Origin: Calliphora vicina
Taxonomy: Eukaryota > Arthropoda > Insecta > Diptera > Calliphoridae
DNA length: 64,000 nt
Reading direction: 5' to 3'
Assembly: GCF_958450345.1 (NCBI RefSeq)
Contig: NC_088781.1
Coordinates: 20,117,857 to 20,181,856 of the forward strand
A program made the translations under genes and the position numbers. The notes below the pieces were generated by a model that saw nothing but the letters and a program-made list of their open reading frames with translations, did not search any database and had not been told where the DNA came from. Shown in pieces: positions 46,941-57,640 of the stretch; the first letter of the stretch is position 1; each line of letters begins with the position of its first letter.

Positions 46941-48322
46941 CCTTTATGTACTTCCTTATTGATTTATTTAAATTATATTACAAATATTTATATGCTTATA
47001 AAATGGATTTTGTATTTTAAAATGTTCATTACTTTACCTTAACTAAGATTGAAAGATTAAAAGTTGAAAAGAAATACAGCCCAATTATAAATAAAAAATT
47101 CCCCGGGAGTTTGTTCCCCGGGAATTTTTTCCCATTGAATATGAATAGGAAAAATGAGAAAAGAGAAAAACTCCCGGGTAATTTTTATTCATAATTGGGC
47201 TGATGAAGAATTCTTCAAACATTCATGTTTGATAACAAATTGAGAATGATTGGAAATAAAAATTATAGTATATGCATTAAACCCATTAATGACTACAGGC
47301 TATCGACTACAAGCTCCAGGGACTTCCAGGGAGTGAACAGATTTGTTTAATATTTCCCGGAAATGGAAAAAGTCCGGGAAATAAGGAACCCTAATTTAGT
47401 GCACAATTATTTTTATTACAAATTTGAAACATAAATAATACTTATATTATGTATTGTCACATATTACTTCCGTGACAGTGAAACGTCCTCTAGTTTCGAA
47501 CAAAAGGTCATACAATATTGACAAATCTCTTATTCATTTACACTTGATGGACACATAGTACATGCGTTGGCAAGTAATTTCCCACATTAATTAATTTTCC
47601 TTACAGGAGTATTTTTTATAGGAATTCTATTTTAACCATAGAATAATTTCAAACTAAAAAAATCAATATTTTATTGTGTTTAGATTAATAATAAATATGT
47701 ATGTATCACTATGTAATTGTAGATAGCAGGCAGGTGTGTCTGTCTACTCCTCCTCCTATGTGTTTGAACTATTTAATGTGAAATACTAACAAGACGGGGT
47801 TTTATTTTAGATTATAAACAATTTTACTATTGTAGCATATTACATTTGTATGTGTACCTTTATTTAGTAAATGTATTATTAATTGTAGATTCTTTTGACA
47901 GGTACATAATCAATAGATTTTCTATAAAGTAGTATTATTTATTTAAAAACACACAGGAATTCATTACAATGATTAAATTGAATGTGGGTCATTTGGGATT
48001 CTCTAATAGGACTTGTTTAATGTACGTATGTTAATGGATAAAAGTTTGTTAATTTTATTTATTTTATTTTGAAACAAACAACACAACCGAATACAAGTTA
48101 TATTAAAGAGTGAACCAAAAAAACTTATACTTGTATTATGTTAAATAAAACTTAAACCGTTCAATATAAAAACTCTCAAAAATACGTAAATTTAGTTCAA
48201 ATATTTTACAAATTCATTGAACATTAAATTGTTGGCATATTACTCGGTATTTATAAATTTATCCACTTTTTCCGGAAATCCTCCCATTAAAGATTTTATA
48301 GTTGCTCCCGGTCCACTTACGC
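46941..48322. other. Intergenic with CCCGGGA inverted repeat
   Basis: 3' flank of the amnionless-like gene. The inverted repeat at 47077-47202 is listed separately; a related tcccggaaa…tccgggaaat word occurs near 47355-47385. No other structure or exon seen. Confidence 0.5.
47077..47202. mobile_element. 126-bp MITE-like inverted repeat (CAGCCCAATTAT ends)
   Basis: Exact 12-bp ends (cagcccaattat / ataattgggctg), inner partially complementary tracts with tcccgggag / ctcccgggt. No clear target duplication. It contributes the first AATAAA after the amnionless-like stop. Confidence 0.65.
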
Positions 48323-48547
48323 TTAAAATCGGACATGCATTTCCTGTTTTTTTACAAGAGCCCAATACCTTTCTACAGACCGAAGTTCTGGACAGTTGGG
48401 TGGATTAACCTCCCGTGATACAAAATTTACATTATTGTTCGAATACCTCTCAAGGGCCTTTTTCCATAGTGGCATGAAGACAAATCGGGCCAGAAATATG
48501 AATGCACTCTGTGCATTTCTTATGGGTTTGATAGGTTTAAAGACCAC
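48323..48547 (-). pseudogene. Tc1/IS630-like transposase fragment, C-terminal region
   Basis: The minus-strand frame contains FVSREVNPPNCPELRSVERY, matching the last catalytic region of Tc1/IS630-type transposases (N-P-P-N-x-P-x-L-R-x-x-E-x-x-W). The upstream catalytic Asp residues are missing and the frame ends abruptly, so it is a relic; more of it may continue to about 48250 on the same strand. Confidence 0.7.
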
Positions 48548-48575
48548 ACATTTTTAATTCGGAAAAAAATAATAT

Positions 48576-49086
48576 AAACAAGTAAGAGAGCTACATTCGG
48601 CTGTGCGGAATCTTATATACCCTTCACCAAATTATATGTATTTCAAAATACAAATTTTAAATATTTTTAAGTAAACTAAATTTATGTCTTTTAATTTTTT
48701 TGAAAATTTTTTTTTTTCGAATTATTTTAAATTTTAAATGGTCTTATATACGTCGTTGCAAAGGTCTTTAAAATATCTAACCATATTGTCTATATTAATG
48801 ACTTAGTAATACAGATATATGTCAAAAATCGAGGTTGTCCTGATTTTTTCCTCATATCTCAGCCATTTGTGGTCCGATTTTGCTGATTTTAAATAGGAAA
48901 CTTCTCGAAAGCATGTCTGACAGAATTATTGAAGATTTAGATCCCGAAGATATCCGGGGTCTTCAGAAAATTGATTTCAACAGACAGACGGATCGACTCT
49001 GGTATCTATAAGGATCCAGAATATATATACTTTGTAGAGTCCGAAAATTATATTGTGGAAATTACACGAAGGTGAAGGGTATAAAA
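48576..49086 (+). repeat. Dispersed repeat copy
   Basis: Head acaagtaagagagctacatt + cggctgtgcggaatc, cccttcacc, conserved centre (ctcatatctcagccatttgt) and tail gaaggtgaagggtataaaaa. Non-coding; sits just upstream of AIG1 exon 1b. Confidence 0.7.
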
Positions 49087-49367
49087 ATGGTGAGCTAAAA
49101 AAAATTTACTAAACCAACATTTCCATCTCTGCACACCATAGATAACCGCAAATGGCAATACTGTATTTTGCATTCTCTTTATTTCTTTTACTCTCTTTGA
49201 TTTATTATTGCATATTGTTGTTGTGTTTATTTTTTTTAAAGCAATCTGTAAAAATTGATTAGTTTTCTGAAGAAGAGTGTTATAAACGGTTTATAGTTCG
49301 GGGTAGTTGACAAATCGTTAAATCATATTGTTTTAATAATAAATTCTATAATTATTTATTAAAGAAA

Positions 49368-51152
49368 ATGGCAAAAAGTAAAGTAAATTCAGTAGCAGAA
49401 ACCGCATACGGTGGTATTTACAATACATTACGTATGTTGGTACATTTGACGGCGGCCGTGCAATTTTCCTATGCCATTTATTATGATCATACTTACGTAC
49501 ATTTTCCGGTGTCTGATAGCAATATGCACAATCCATTTGGTGGCAAATTTAAGTATTTAACATTTTTAGATGCGGTACGTATGAGTTTCAACATAAAATA
49601 TTTAATTATACAGCACACAGGTGAAAGTTTATATTAAAATTAAAGTTAATCGCAGGGTCAAAGTCTACAATTGTTTAAATCTTATCGCAATTGTCTGTTG
49701 TTGGTTTGGTTGGTCAGCTATTTTCTGTGAAATATGAATACAACAACTATTGTTAATCCCAAGTAATGCTAATGCAGCTTGTTTTTGTTCAATTAAGCGT
49801 TGAGGAAAATGGTATTTAGTTCTTTCCATAGCAGAACAAGCAAAGTACAATTATTAGAAAGTACGTTCTCAATTATACATTCCCTATAACGTCAAACAAA
49901 AGAAAATTGGAAAAAAACAAAACGAAATGTCTAAGACAAAAAAAAATAATTAAACAAATTTTTGTGTATTTACTTTTTTTCCTAAAATATTTAATTCAAA
50001 TTAATTTTTTTCCAAATAAATATGTGTTAGTTTTAATATAACGTGCAAAACATTGAGCAAACAAAATAAAAAGTGATTAGAGTAAATGCGTTATTTGACG
50101 TTGTAGGGGTAAATATTGAAAACTCTCCCTAATAATTGGACCTGGTTGGTTCTTTCAATGTGTAGAGAATTTGCTTATATTTTACATACTAAGAAATGAA
50201 GAGGTAGTCGCTAAATATTGTAAAAGTTATTAAGTTATTTTTTTAATGTGTTTAGTTACTAAAAGTTATTTTTAAGCACATACTAAACTTTGGTATGTGC
50301 TTAAAAATAACATTTCATTTGGTTTGTTCTTAAGGATATTATGTACATTACAGCTGTTATATTTTTGAAAAGTTGACATCACTGGAAGAGAGCAATGTTT
50401 TTGTTTATTTAAAAAAAATCAGAGTTATCTAAATGCTGCCAGATTGATTATTAAACCATTATACGATTAATCCCTTTAGGGATTAATATAGTTTTCGATT
50501 TATGTAAATTAAAGATGTATAACCGATTTTTTTCTTTTACAGATTATTCAAGCTTTGTATTATACGATTTCATTGATAAATGATTTTGTGGGTAGCAATG
50601 AAGTGGCTCCCAAAAAAATGCCATTGATACGTAAAGTTAAGGATTATATGATGGCCACATTTGCTTTCCCGATCGCTTTAAATGTGGGAATTACTTTCTG
50701 GGGCCTATATGCCGTGGATCGTGAACTTGTCTTCCCCAAAGTTTTGGATGCTGTATTCCCTAGGTGAGTTATTTTTAAATCTTTAATCCAAAGCAATATT
50801 TCTTAATGTATCTTCGTTTCTATTCAGCTGGCTAAATCATATCATGCACACAAACATTGTGGTATTCATCGTTTTGGAAATGTTCATCTCCTTCCGTTCA
50901 TATCCACCCAGAGCTAAAGGTGTTGCTGGCCTCTCTTTCTTCATGATATGCTACTTGGTATGGTTGCATGTGGTCAAACACTACTCCGGCGTTTGGGTGT
51001 ATCCCGTTTTGGAAGTTTTGCAATTACCCCAACGTATTGTTTTCTTTGTTGGCTCTCTGGTCTTCACTTTAGCCCTGTATATGTTTGGTGAGGTAATGAA
51101 CAATATTGTCTGGTCGAAGGAACTTAAAATGGCTCAACGTAAACATAAATAA
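49368..51152 (+). CDS. AIG1/ADTRP-family membrane hydrolase (exons 1b-2-3)
   Basis: Exons 49368-49574, 50543-50763 and 50828-51152 join in phase to 250 residues (human AIG1 about 238). Family: multi-pass membrane protein of the FAR-17a/AIG1 fold; mammalian AIG1 and ADTRP hydrolyse FAHFA lipids through a Thr and a His. Seen: first helix LVHLTAAVQFSYAIYY, the FGGKFKYLTFLDA motif with Thr65 as the expected nucleophile, IIQALYYTISLINDFV, FAFPIALNVGITFWGLYAVD, the WLNHIMHTN motif (His147/His150, one the likely catalytic His), then YPPRAKG and two more helices, ending in a lysine-rich tail. Exon 1a at 41105 may be an alternative start. Tissue and substrate unknown. Confidence 0.9.
50265..50311. repeat. 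Perfect 19-bp-arm hairpin in AIG1 intron 1
   Basis: Arms 50265-50283 (gttatttttaagcacatac) and 50293-50311 are exact reverse complements with a 9-nt loop. Transcribed as part of the intron on the + strand. Confidence 0.85.
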
Positions 51153-53535
51153 GTTAATTCAATGTTAGACAATATCTTCTAAGCCAACAAAATTCAGCCT
51201 TTTCTTCTTATTGAGATCCTTTAAACTAAATCTAAATCATACACATAATTTTTGACAAAACCGAAAACAAAACCAAAAATACATACATATATTCTTATGA
51301 TAAATCTAAATTTTTAAAGCTTTGTGACATAATATTATATCTAAATATTTAATAGGTATTTACATTTTAGAGCAAAACTTAAAATATCAACCAAAAAAAA
51401 AAACTCAAATGGCCTTTATTTCTTTAAGGCTTATTTAGTAAAAATACATATGTTTAAATTTGTAATTGTGTTTCTAAATAGTAATAGTGATTAAATTTAA
51501 TTATTCCAAGTTTGATTAGTAAACATTTTGCAAAATAATATTAAACATTTTTTAAAACCAGTAAAACAACAACACCTTCTCATATCAAAAATGCACGTTA
51601 CAAGAAAACTACAACAATTGATTTAAGTTTTTTGACACATCAAACTAATAAAATATACATAAATGAAGATTAAAAAAGAAAACACAAACGAGATTCAATA
51701 AAAAAATAAATAATGACAAAAAGTTTAATTAATAAAGTGTTATTATTTAAAAGGGAATTTTCGTTGTAAGTAAAACATAGATGGTCTGTATCAGTAATTG
51801 TCAGATTTTCAGCTTTATTAATACAGAATTAACTGAAAAATACATACTAATCCCCATATTCATAAATAAAAATTTGAATTTAATCAATGTTTTAAGCTAA
51901 ATTTTCATACAAAATTTGATTTTAAAACGTTGTTTAAATTTAAGACTTTAATGAATTCAGTTATAAACCCTAAGACGTCATAATAACTCCAGTTCAAACT
52001 CGCATAACCACAAGTCAATATATTCTTTTTATCAAGGGACAACATTTTAAATTCTTGTGCCAAAAAATTTTGATCTAAATTTCTTTTTTAAATTTATTTA
52101 ATATTTAAAAATTTTATGAAAAAAAAATAATTTCGGATTAAAAAATAAATTTTTTTTAATTTGTGAATTTTTATCAAAATTTTTTTTTTATTTAAAATTA
52201 AATATAATTTTTTTATTGAACAAAATTTTATGTCAAAAAGATAAGTTTTGTTGGAAAAAAAATTCGGATTAAAAAATATTTTTCCCGATTTTGACCCATT
52301 GTAGGTCCGACTTACTACAGCGTTATAAAGGACTATGAAATATCTTTCATTATATACCCCTGTTGTCTATATTAAGATTTAGACCAAAAATAGGAAAAAC
52401 AAGTAAGAGCTATATTCCGAATCTTTTATACTTAAAAATATTTTTATTAAACATTTTTTTTTTTAAATGTTTTGATATTTTTCTTTTTTTAAATGTTTTG
52501 AAAATTTTTCTTTTTTAAATGTTTTAAAAAAAAAATTTTTCCAAATTGTTTTTTAATTTTTTTAAAAAGTTTTGTTCCAATTTTTTTTTTAATTTTAAAA
52601 AAAAAAATTTTTTAAAAATAATTTATGACAAAAAAAATTTTTGGTGAAAAAAAATTCGGGTTAAAAAAATATTTTTTTTGAATAATAACTTATGACAAAA
52701 AAAATGTTTGGTTTAAAAATTATATACATTATTGCAATGGACTTTGAAATATCTATCATTTAGATATCCATATTGTCTATATAATTAACTTAGTAATCCA
52801 GATATACATAGATTAAAAATAGGTAAAAAATCGAGGTTGTCCATGTTTTTTCCTTATATCTCAGCCGTTTGTTTGCCGATTTAAATTAGCAACCGAGCCG
52901 GAAGAATTCCCTATATATTGATGTATGTAAGTTATTTGGGGGCTACGGGATTTCAACATACAGGCGGACAGACGGACATGGCTATATCGACTTTGCTATC
53001 TATAACGATCCAGAATATACTATAAATACAAAAACAAAATACATGCAATACATTCTCAAGAACAGACTTAGGTTTTTGGCTCTCAGTTACCTTTCTTTGT
53101 GGGTCGCAAATGAAAAATGTAGAAATTACAAACGGAATGACAAACTTGCCATTCATGGCGTAGGGTATAAAAAATCGAGGTTGTCCTTGTTTTTTCTTAT
53201 ATCTCAGTCATTTAGGGGCCGATTTTCTTAATTTTAAATAGCAACCGATCGGGTCTATAGCGGGTATATGATGTATGAATCATGCATGTTAGTTATTTGG
53301 AACAAACTAAAATCATAACAAAGTAGTTTATGTAGGTGTTCAACTAATGGTGAAGTTGAATCTTTAATTAAAATCTTCCGTTTGATCGACTTTTAATAAA
53401 ACCACATTTGAATGTTTTTTTACTAACAAAATTTACTAAATCGAATTTAGAAGTTTCAAAATAATAGTTTATTTTTATTTTACACAAATTTGTATTTATT
53501 TGCCATAAAAAATTCTTGTTTTATAAATTCTAAAC
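51153..53535. other. Intergenic between AIG1-like paralogues
   Basis: 3' flank of the AIG1-like gene, AT-rich, with a long dispersed-repeat copy (about 52396-53172) and a partial duplicate of the repeat around 52130-52380. No exon recognised. Confidence 0.5.
52396..53172 (+). repeat. Dispersed repeat copy, expanded interior
   Basis: Head acaagtaagagctatattcc, long T/A homopolymer interior with repeated ttttaaatgttttgaaaatttttc units, conserved centre (ctcagccgtttgt), tail gtagaaattacaaacggaat and gtagggtataaaa. Followed by a second partial centre at about 53175-53300. Confidence 0.6.
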
Positions 53536-53966
53536 ATGATTTTGCAATTAATTTATCATATGCTAGCTTTAAGTTTAACGGGTTTTGGTATATTCTATGA
53601 TTTGAAATATATAAAATTTCCCGTAAGCGATTTCAAATGGCATCATTCGTTTGGTGGTAAATTTAAATTTCTAGCCGTACAAAATATGGTAAGTTTTGCT
53701 TAATACAATTACATTCAAGTATTTATTTTACTTTTTATTTTCCTTTAGTTTATACAATTTACATATTTTCTAATAGCGCTCGTTCATGATGTGTCCAGTG
53801 GCTGTATAAATAGTGAACATTCAAAATCTCTATGTTTTTTCAGGGATAATTATTTTGCTGGTTTGGCATTTCCTTTGGCGGTTTTTGTGACCATTAACTT
53901 TTGGGTTTTATATTGCACAAAAAGAGAATTAGTTTTTCCTTACACATTTGTTGAAGTCATGCCCAA
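53536..53966 (+). CDS. Diverged AIG1/ADTRP paralogue, 3' end not found (retroelement insertion)
   Basis: Exons 53536-53688 (51 codons, phase 0) and 53749-53966 (72 codons plus two bases, donor gtgag at 53967) match exon 1b and exon 2 of the neighbour in order, phase and sequence (FPVSD...FGGKFKFLAVQNM and FAFP/LAFPLAVFVTINFWVLY, RELVFP). The N-terminus is about 18 residues shorter than in the neighbour. The YLT motif, whose threonine is the proposed nucleophile, reads FLA here. The expected exon 3 with the NHxxHT motif is absent before a gypsy LTR begins 41 bp after the donor and does not appear before the window ends. So the gene is either split by a >10-kb insertion in its intron or truncated. 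Likely non-catalytic or a decaying pseudogene. Confidence 0.7.
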
Positions 53967-54007
53967 GTGAGTTTAAATGTACATAAATAATTAACAAATA
54001 TTTGTAT

Positions 54008-56564
54008 TGTTACGGACCTGTTTGTTTCTCTTGCCAAGTTTACCCTTCTAGCTCTGCGGCGTCACCTCAGGGGAAGTTCTCAACCCTTTATTTGGCCCAG
54101 GTTGCAACAAGAAAAAATTTTATAAATGAACATACATACAAAACAAAAACTTACACGCAGCAATGCCATTAATAGAGAGATAGATGTTAACCTCTAATCG
54201 CCCAATTCCCAACCATGACTGTGACATATCCACCATTACCTTTTACTCACAGTCCCAAAATCCCGCCATTCGTCGCCCTTTTCTGTTTCAACAATCCCCA
54301 AACAATTAATTTTACTCAGACATTATTATTTTTTTTGTTATTATCTAATTTCAATATTCATTTTATTATAAACACCAATTCCTAAATAACTTAAACTAAT
54401 AACATAAATTGTATTGCTTATTTTGTCGTTTTCGATAATTAATAGATTTTTCTTTTTTTATTATTCTTTTTTTGTTATTTTTAAACCTATCAAAAAAAAA
54501 ATATATATATATACTATTAATTTTAATTTCCTTTTTTCAGAACTCAAATTATCATATATATATCCGCACTACCGGATGTTCGCTTCTATACAAAAAAAAC
54601 TACCTACGCCTGAAAGAGCTCTCTAAGTACGCACTAATCTTATATACTTTTAATATTTCCTTTGATATGTTTACTTATAAATTCCGCCTAATTTGAGTAC
54701 CTAATGACGCTATATATATATTTTTCTTTAACTTATTTTTTTTCTAACACAAAACAAACAAAATCACAGGACACTCTCGATGGACACAATTTTTTCTCAC
54801 AATATCACCACTTAAATTTAACTTAAAATTAATAATACTTTATAAATAAATAAATAAATAAATAAAACTAAATATTATAAAATAGATCTAATTGACTTCT
54901 TTCTTTAATTTTTTTTTTTTTTATAGCTTTTTTGATTATTTAAATTATTATTTATTTGCTTTAATATTTCAGTACCTTGAGATTCACCAAGCAGCTTGAT
55001 CTTTCTATTGTTATTGTAGATGTTTGACTTTCCTTTTTCATCTGGCTTTCAAAACTATTTTTAGGTTTTTCCTAGGGATCCCCTTTGCCTTATCTTCCGG
55101 CAGTTACTTCGGATTCAAGATCCTATACAATAATCTATGATTTTTCCCAGGCTATTTTCTCGGTGGTCCTGGGCACAGATTTTTCCCTCTGTCGCTTCTT
55201 TTTGGCCACCTCCAAGAAAAACAACTAATACCCACAAACCTCTTAATATTTGTATTCTATTAAAACTTTTGAATATTCATGAACAAATTATCACATTTAA
55301 TATATAATTTGTACAGTATTTATTAATATTTTTAATTCTCTTGAAATCTCTATTTATTTCTGTTTTTGTATTATTTGTTCATGAATATACAAACAATCAC
55401 ACATTCTTAAACAAACAAAACTTACTTTTGAATATTTCGTATGACTATCCTTAACAAGGATTTGTTTAAGGATTGTTCTTTCTGCATTCACTAATTTAAC
55501 TTTGAGTTTAAATCTTATATTTCTTGATTTTTTTCTTATTAATGCTATTAAATTGTAAATAGATCACTTTGGCACTTCTCAACTATTAATCGCTATCTCT
55601 CAGTATTTTTCCCTTTTATACCCTTTTCAATCTTATGTACTGTCAAGATTTTTGCCGGTTAAATTTTGCCGCTAATTTTATATGTATATTTCTCAAAAGT
55701 TCTTATTATGTATTAATTTCCCCGCGTAATACTTTGTTTCTATTTTATTTATCGTATGGTATTTGACTTTAAATTACCTTCCCGCTTAATCTTATAAATA
55801 TCAATATTTAATTCAAAAACTATAACATAAACTACCTACAATTTACGCGGTTAATTCCTTGGACACAACATAAAAACTCCGCCAAATAAAATATATTTAT
55901 TATTTGGTGATCATTACCAGTTTTTTTTTATTCCATATCCTTGAAGTACCAGGCTGTCAGCAAAAATAGCTGCATATATCCTTTCATTCATTATTTTGTT
56001 AAATTTTGAATTTAATATTTTTACGTTTAGCCGTTATGAATGAAAAATACAACCCTGCTACTTTACACATTGTATTACTATCTCACCACTACGAGTACTA
56101 TGCCTATTTAACACAGCTCGAACATACACATATCTATCAACAGCTGATATAATCACATTTTGATAGAAGTTGGTAAGCTATATACAATAATTACTAATAT
56201 TTCATTCTTTTTGTTTACTTTCAGGAATATTTCTACAACATATGGACATGGTAACTATGTATTGTTCCATTACTTCTTGGAATCTTTTATTAATATCTAT
56301 TTTTCTATATTTTCAGATAAAACAACATTTAAACTCAACAAAAGACCACACAAAATATACAAACAAAGACATATGAAATCCACTATGAAGAGGTCTGGAG
56401 TAGTGGCTCCTAACTTATAGTGGCCCTTCATTAAATCCACTAGGAAGAGGTCTGGAGTGGTGGCTCCTAACTAATAGTGGCCCTTCCTGTTTAATACAAA
56501 AATTATGGGAAAAAAAAATATAAGGCACTTAGGATTTCAGCCTTTTCCCAATGCCAAGTCGTCA
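54008..56564 (-). repeat. 3' LTR of the gypsy element (inner boundary proposed)
   Basis: The outer end is sure: on the plus strand it starts TGTTACGGACC, the same as 63785. On the element strand it carries an AATAAA (minus, around 54095) near its end. The inner edge is inferred at 56564, where GTCA on the plus strand (LTR start TGAC on the element strand) abuts a polypurine tract candidate (GCGTGGGGAGGT, 56565-56576). That would make a 2.56-kb LTR. The U3-like end contains a 57-bp tandem duplication (56376-56432 and 56433-56489). Confidence 0.5.
56376..56489. repeat. 57-bp tandem duplication, U3-like
   Basis: Two copies of a 57-bp unit (aaatccactatgaagaggtc... and aaatccactaggaagaggtc...), differing at a few positions, lie back to back within the putative U3. 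Duplicated U3 blocks often act as enhancers in retroelements; here that is inference. Confidence 0.85.
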
Positions 56565-56576
56565 ACCTCCCCACGC

Positions 56577-57640
56577 AAAATTTTTTTTAGTCAGGTGGGG
56601 GGGTTTGGGGCGTTTTAGCTTACATTGACAGGGACGTATACTATTTCAAAACAGGGCCGCAACAAAACTCCGATCCCTAAGACAACGTTGCAGGGGGCGG
56701 TGTGCGGGTTTGTAACTTGTTACGTTCCAACGTGGGGAACTCCCACACCCTGATTACATCTCAAGCCGGGCATACTGAAGAAAACTGCTAATCATGATCT
56801 AGTACCAGGTTAGTTTAATTATACGTTAAACAAAAGTAGTTATACGAACATATACAATTGAATTTGACATATATGTATTTTTTTTTTTTCTATAAAAATA
56901 AAATTGCTACATAGCAAATTTAAGTGCATCATTCGGTATAACTTTTACTGGAGCATTATTTATTATGGAAATTATATTTGTTTTTAAACAAAATGTATGA
57001 AATTGTCAATCTATTTAGTGTCATATAGTCTTAGTCATATTGCGATATAGTTTTAAAAGTCATCAATATTAGGACGAAAACAAACATATAATGTATAAAT
57101 TGATAAAATAATTAAAAAGTTTTCTAACCTAATATTGCACTTATAAATTAATACTATCACAGATGACTTAAAACTATTATTGCACTAAAACTTACAAAAA
57201 TCAAATATTATTTTTGCAAAGAAACTTATACACTCTATTTTTTTCAGAACGCATTCTCTACGAAAGATTGGTTGGATTGTTTTTGTCTCAGTTTCCGGGA
57301 AATCAAATTACGGGAAGTATTTTAAAAGTTATAGAATATAATAACTTTACTTTGTTAATTCTTTATATTTTTTTTTTTCAGATGTAGATATAGTGGTTTC
57401 ATCAGTTTCTATCATTGGTCATAAAAGCAACTACTACAATTTTTGAAAGTTACACTTTTCACATATCGCAATAGACTTTTATTCTGGTAAGTAAAAAAAA
57501 GAATTGATTCATATGCATGTATATTGTATCACAAGTTTTATGAGGGGTATGTGTTTAGAATAAAGAAAATTAAAACTATAGATATTATCACACAAAAAAA
57601 ACTATATTTGCTAACTTAATCCTAATATCAGTTTCCCCAT
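56577..57640 (-). other. Non-coding 3' segment of gypsy element, with GC-rich block
   Basis: Between the pol stop and the proposed PPT. About 56577-56800 is strikingly richer in G and C than anything around it (gtggggggg, gggggcggtgtgcggg). From 56820 to 57640 it is AT-rich. No third ORF longer than chance on the element strand, so no env is supported. Confidence 0.5.

Noticed and set aside
56160..56420. 86-codon + strand frame inside the LTR, considered as a host exon
   Set aside because: It overlaps the tandem duplication of the putative U3 and has no domain or AIG1 exon 3 motif.
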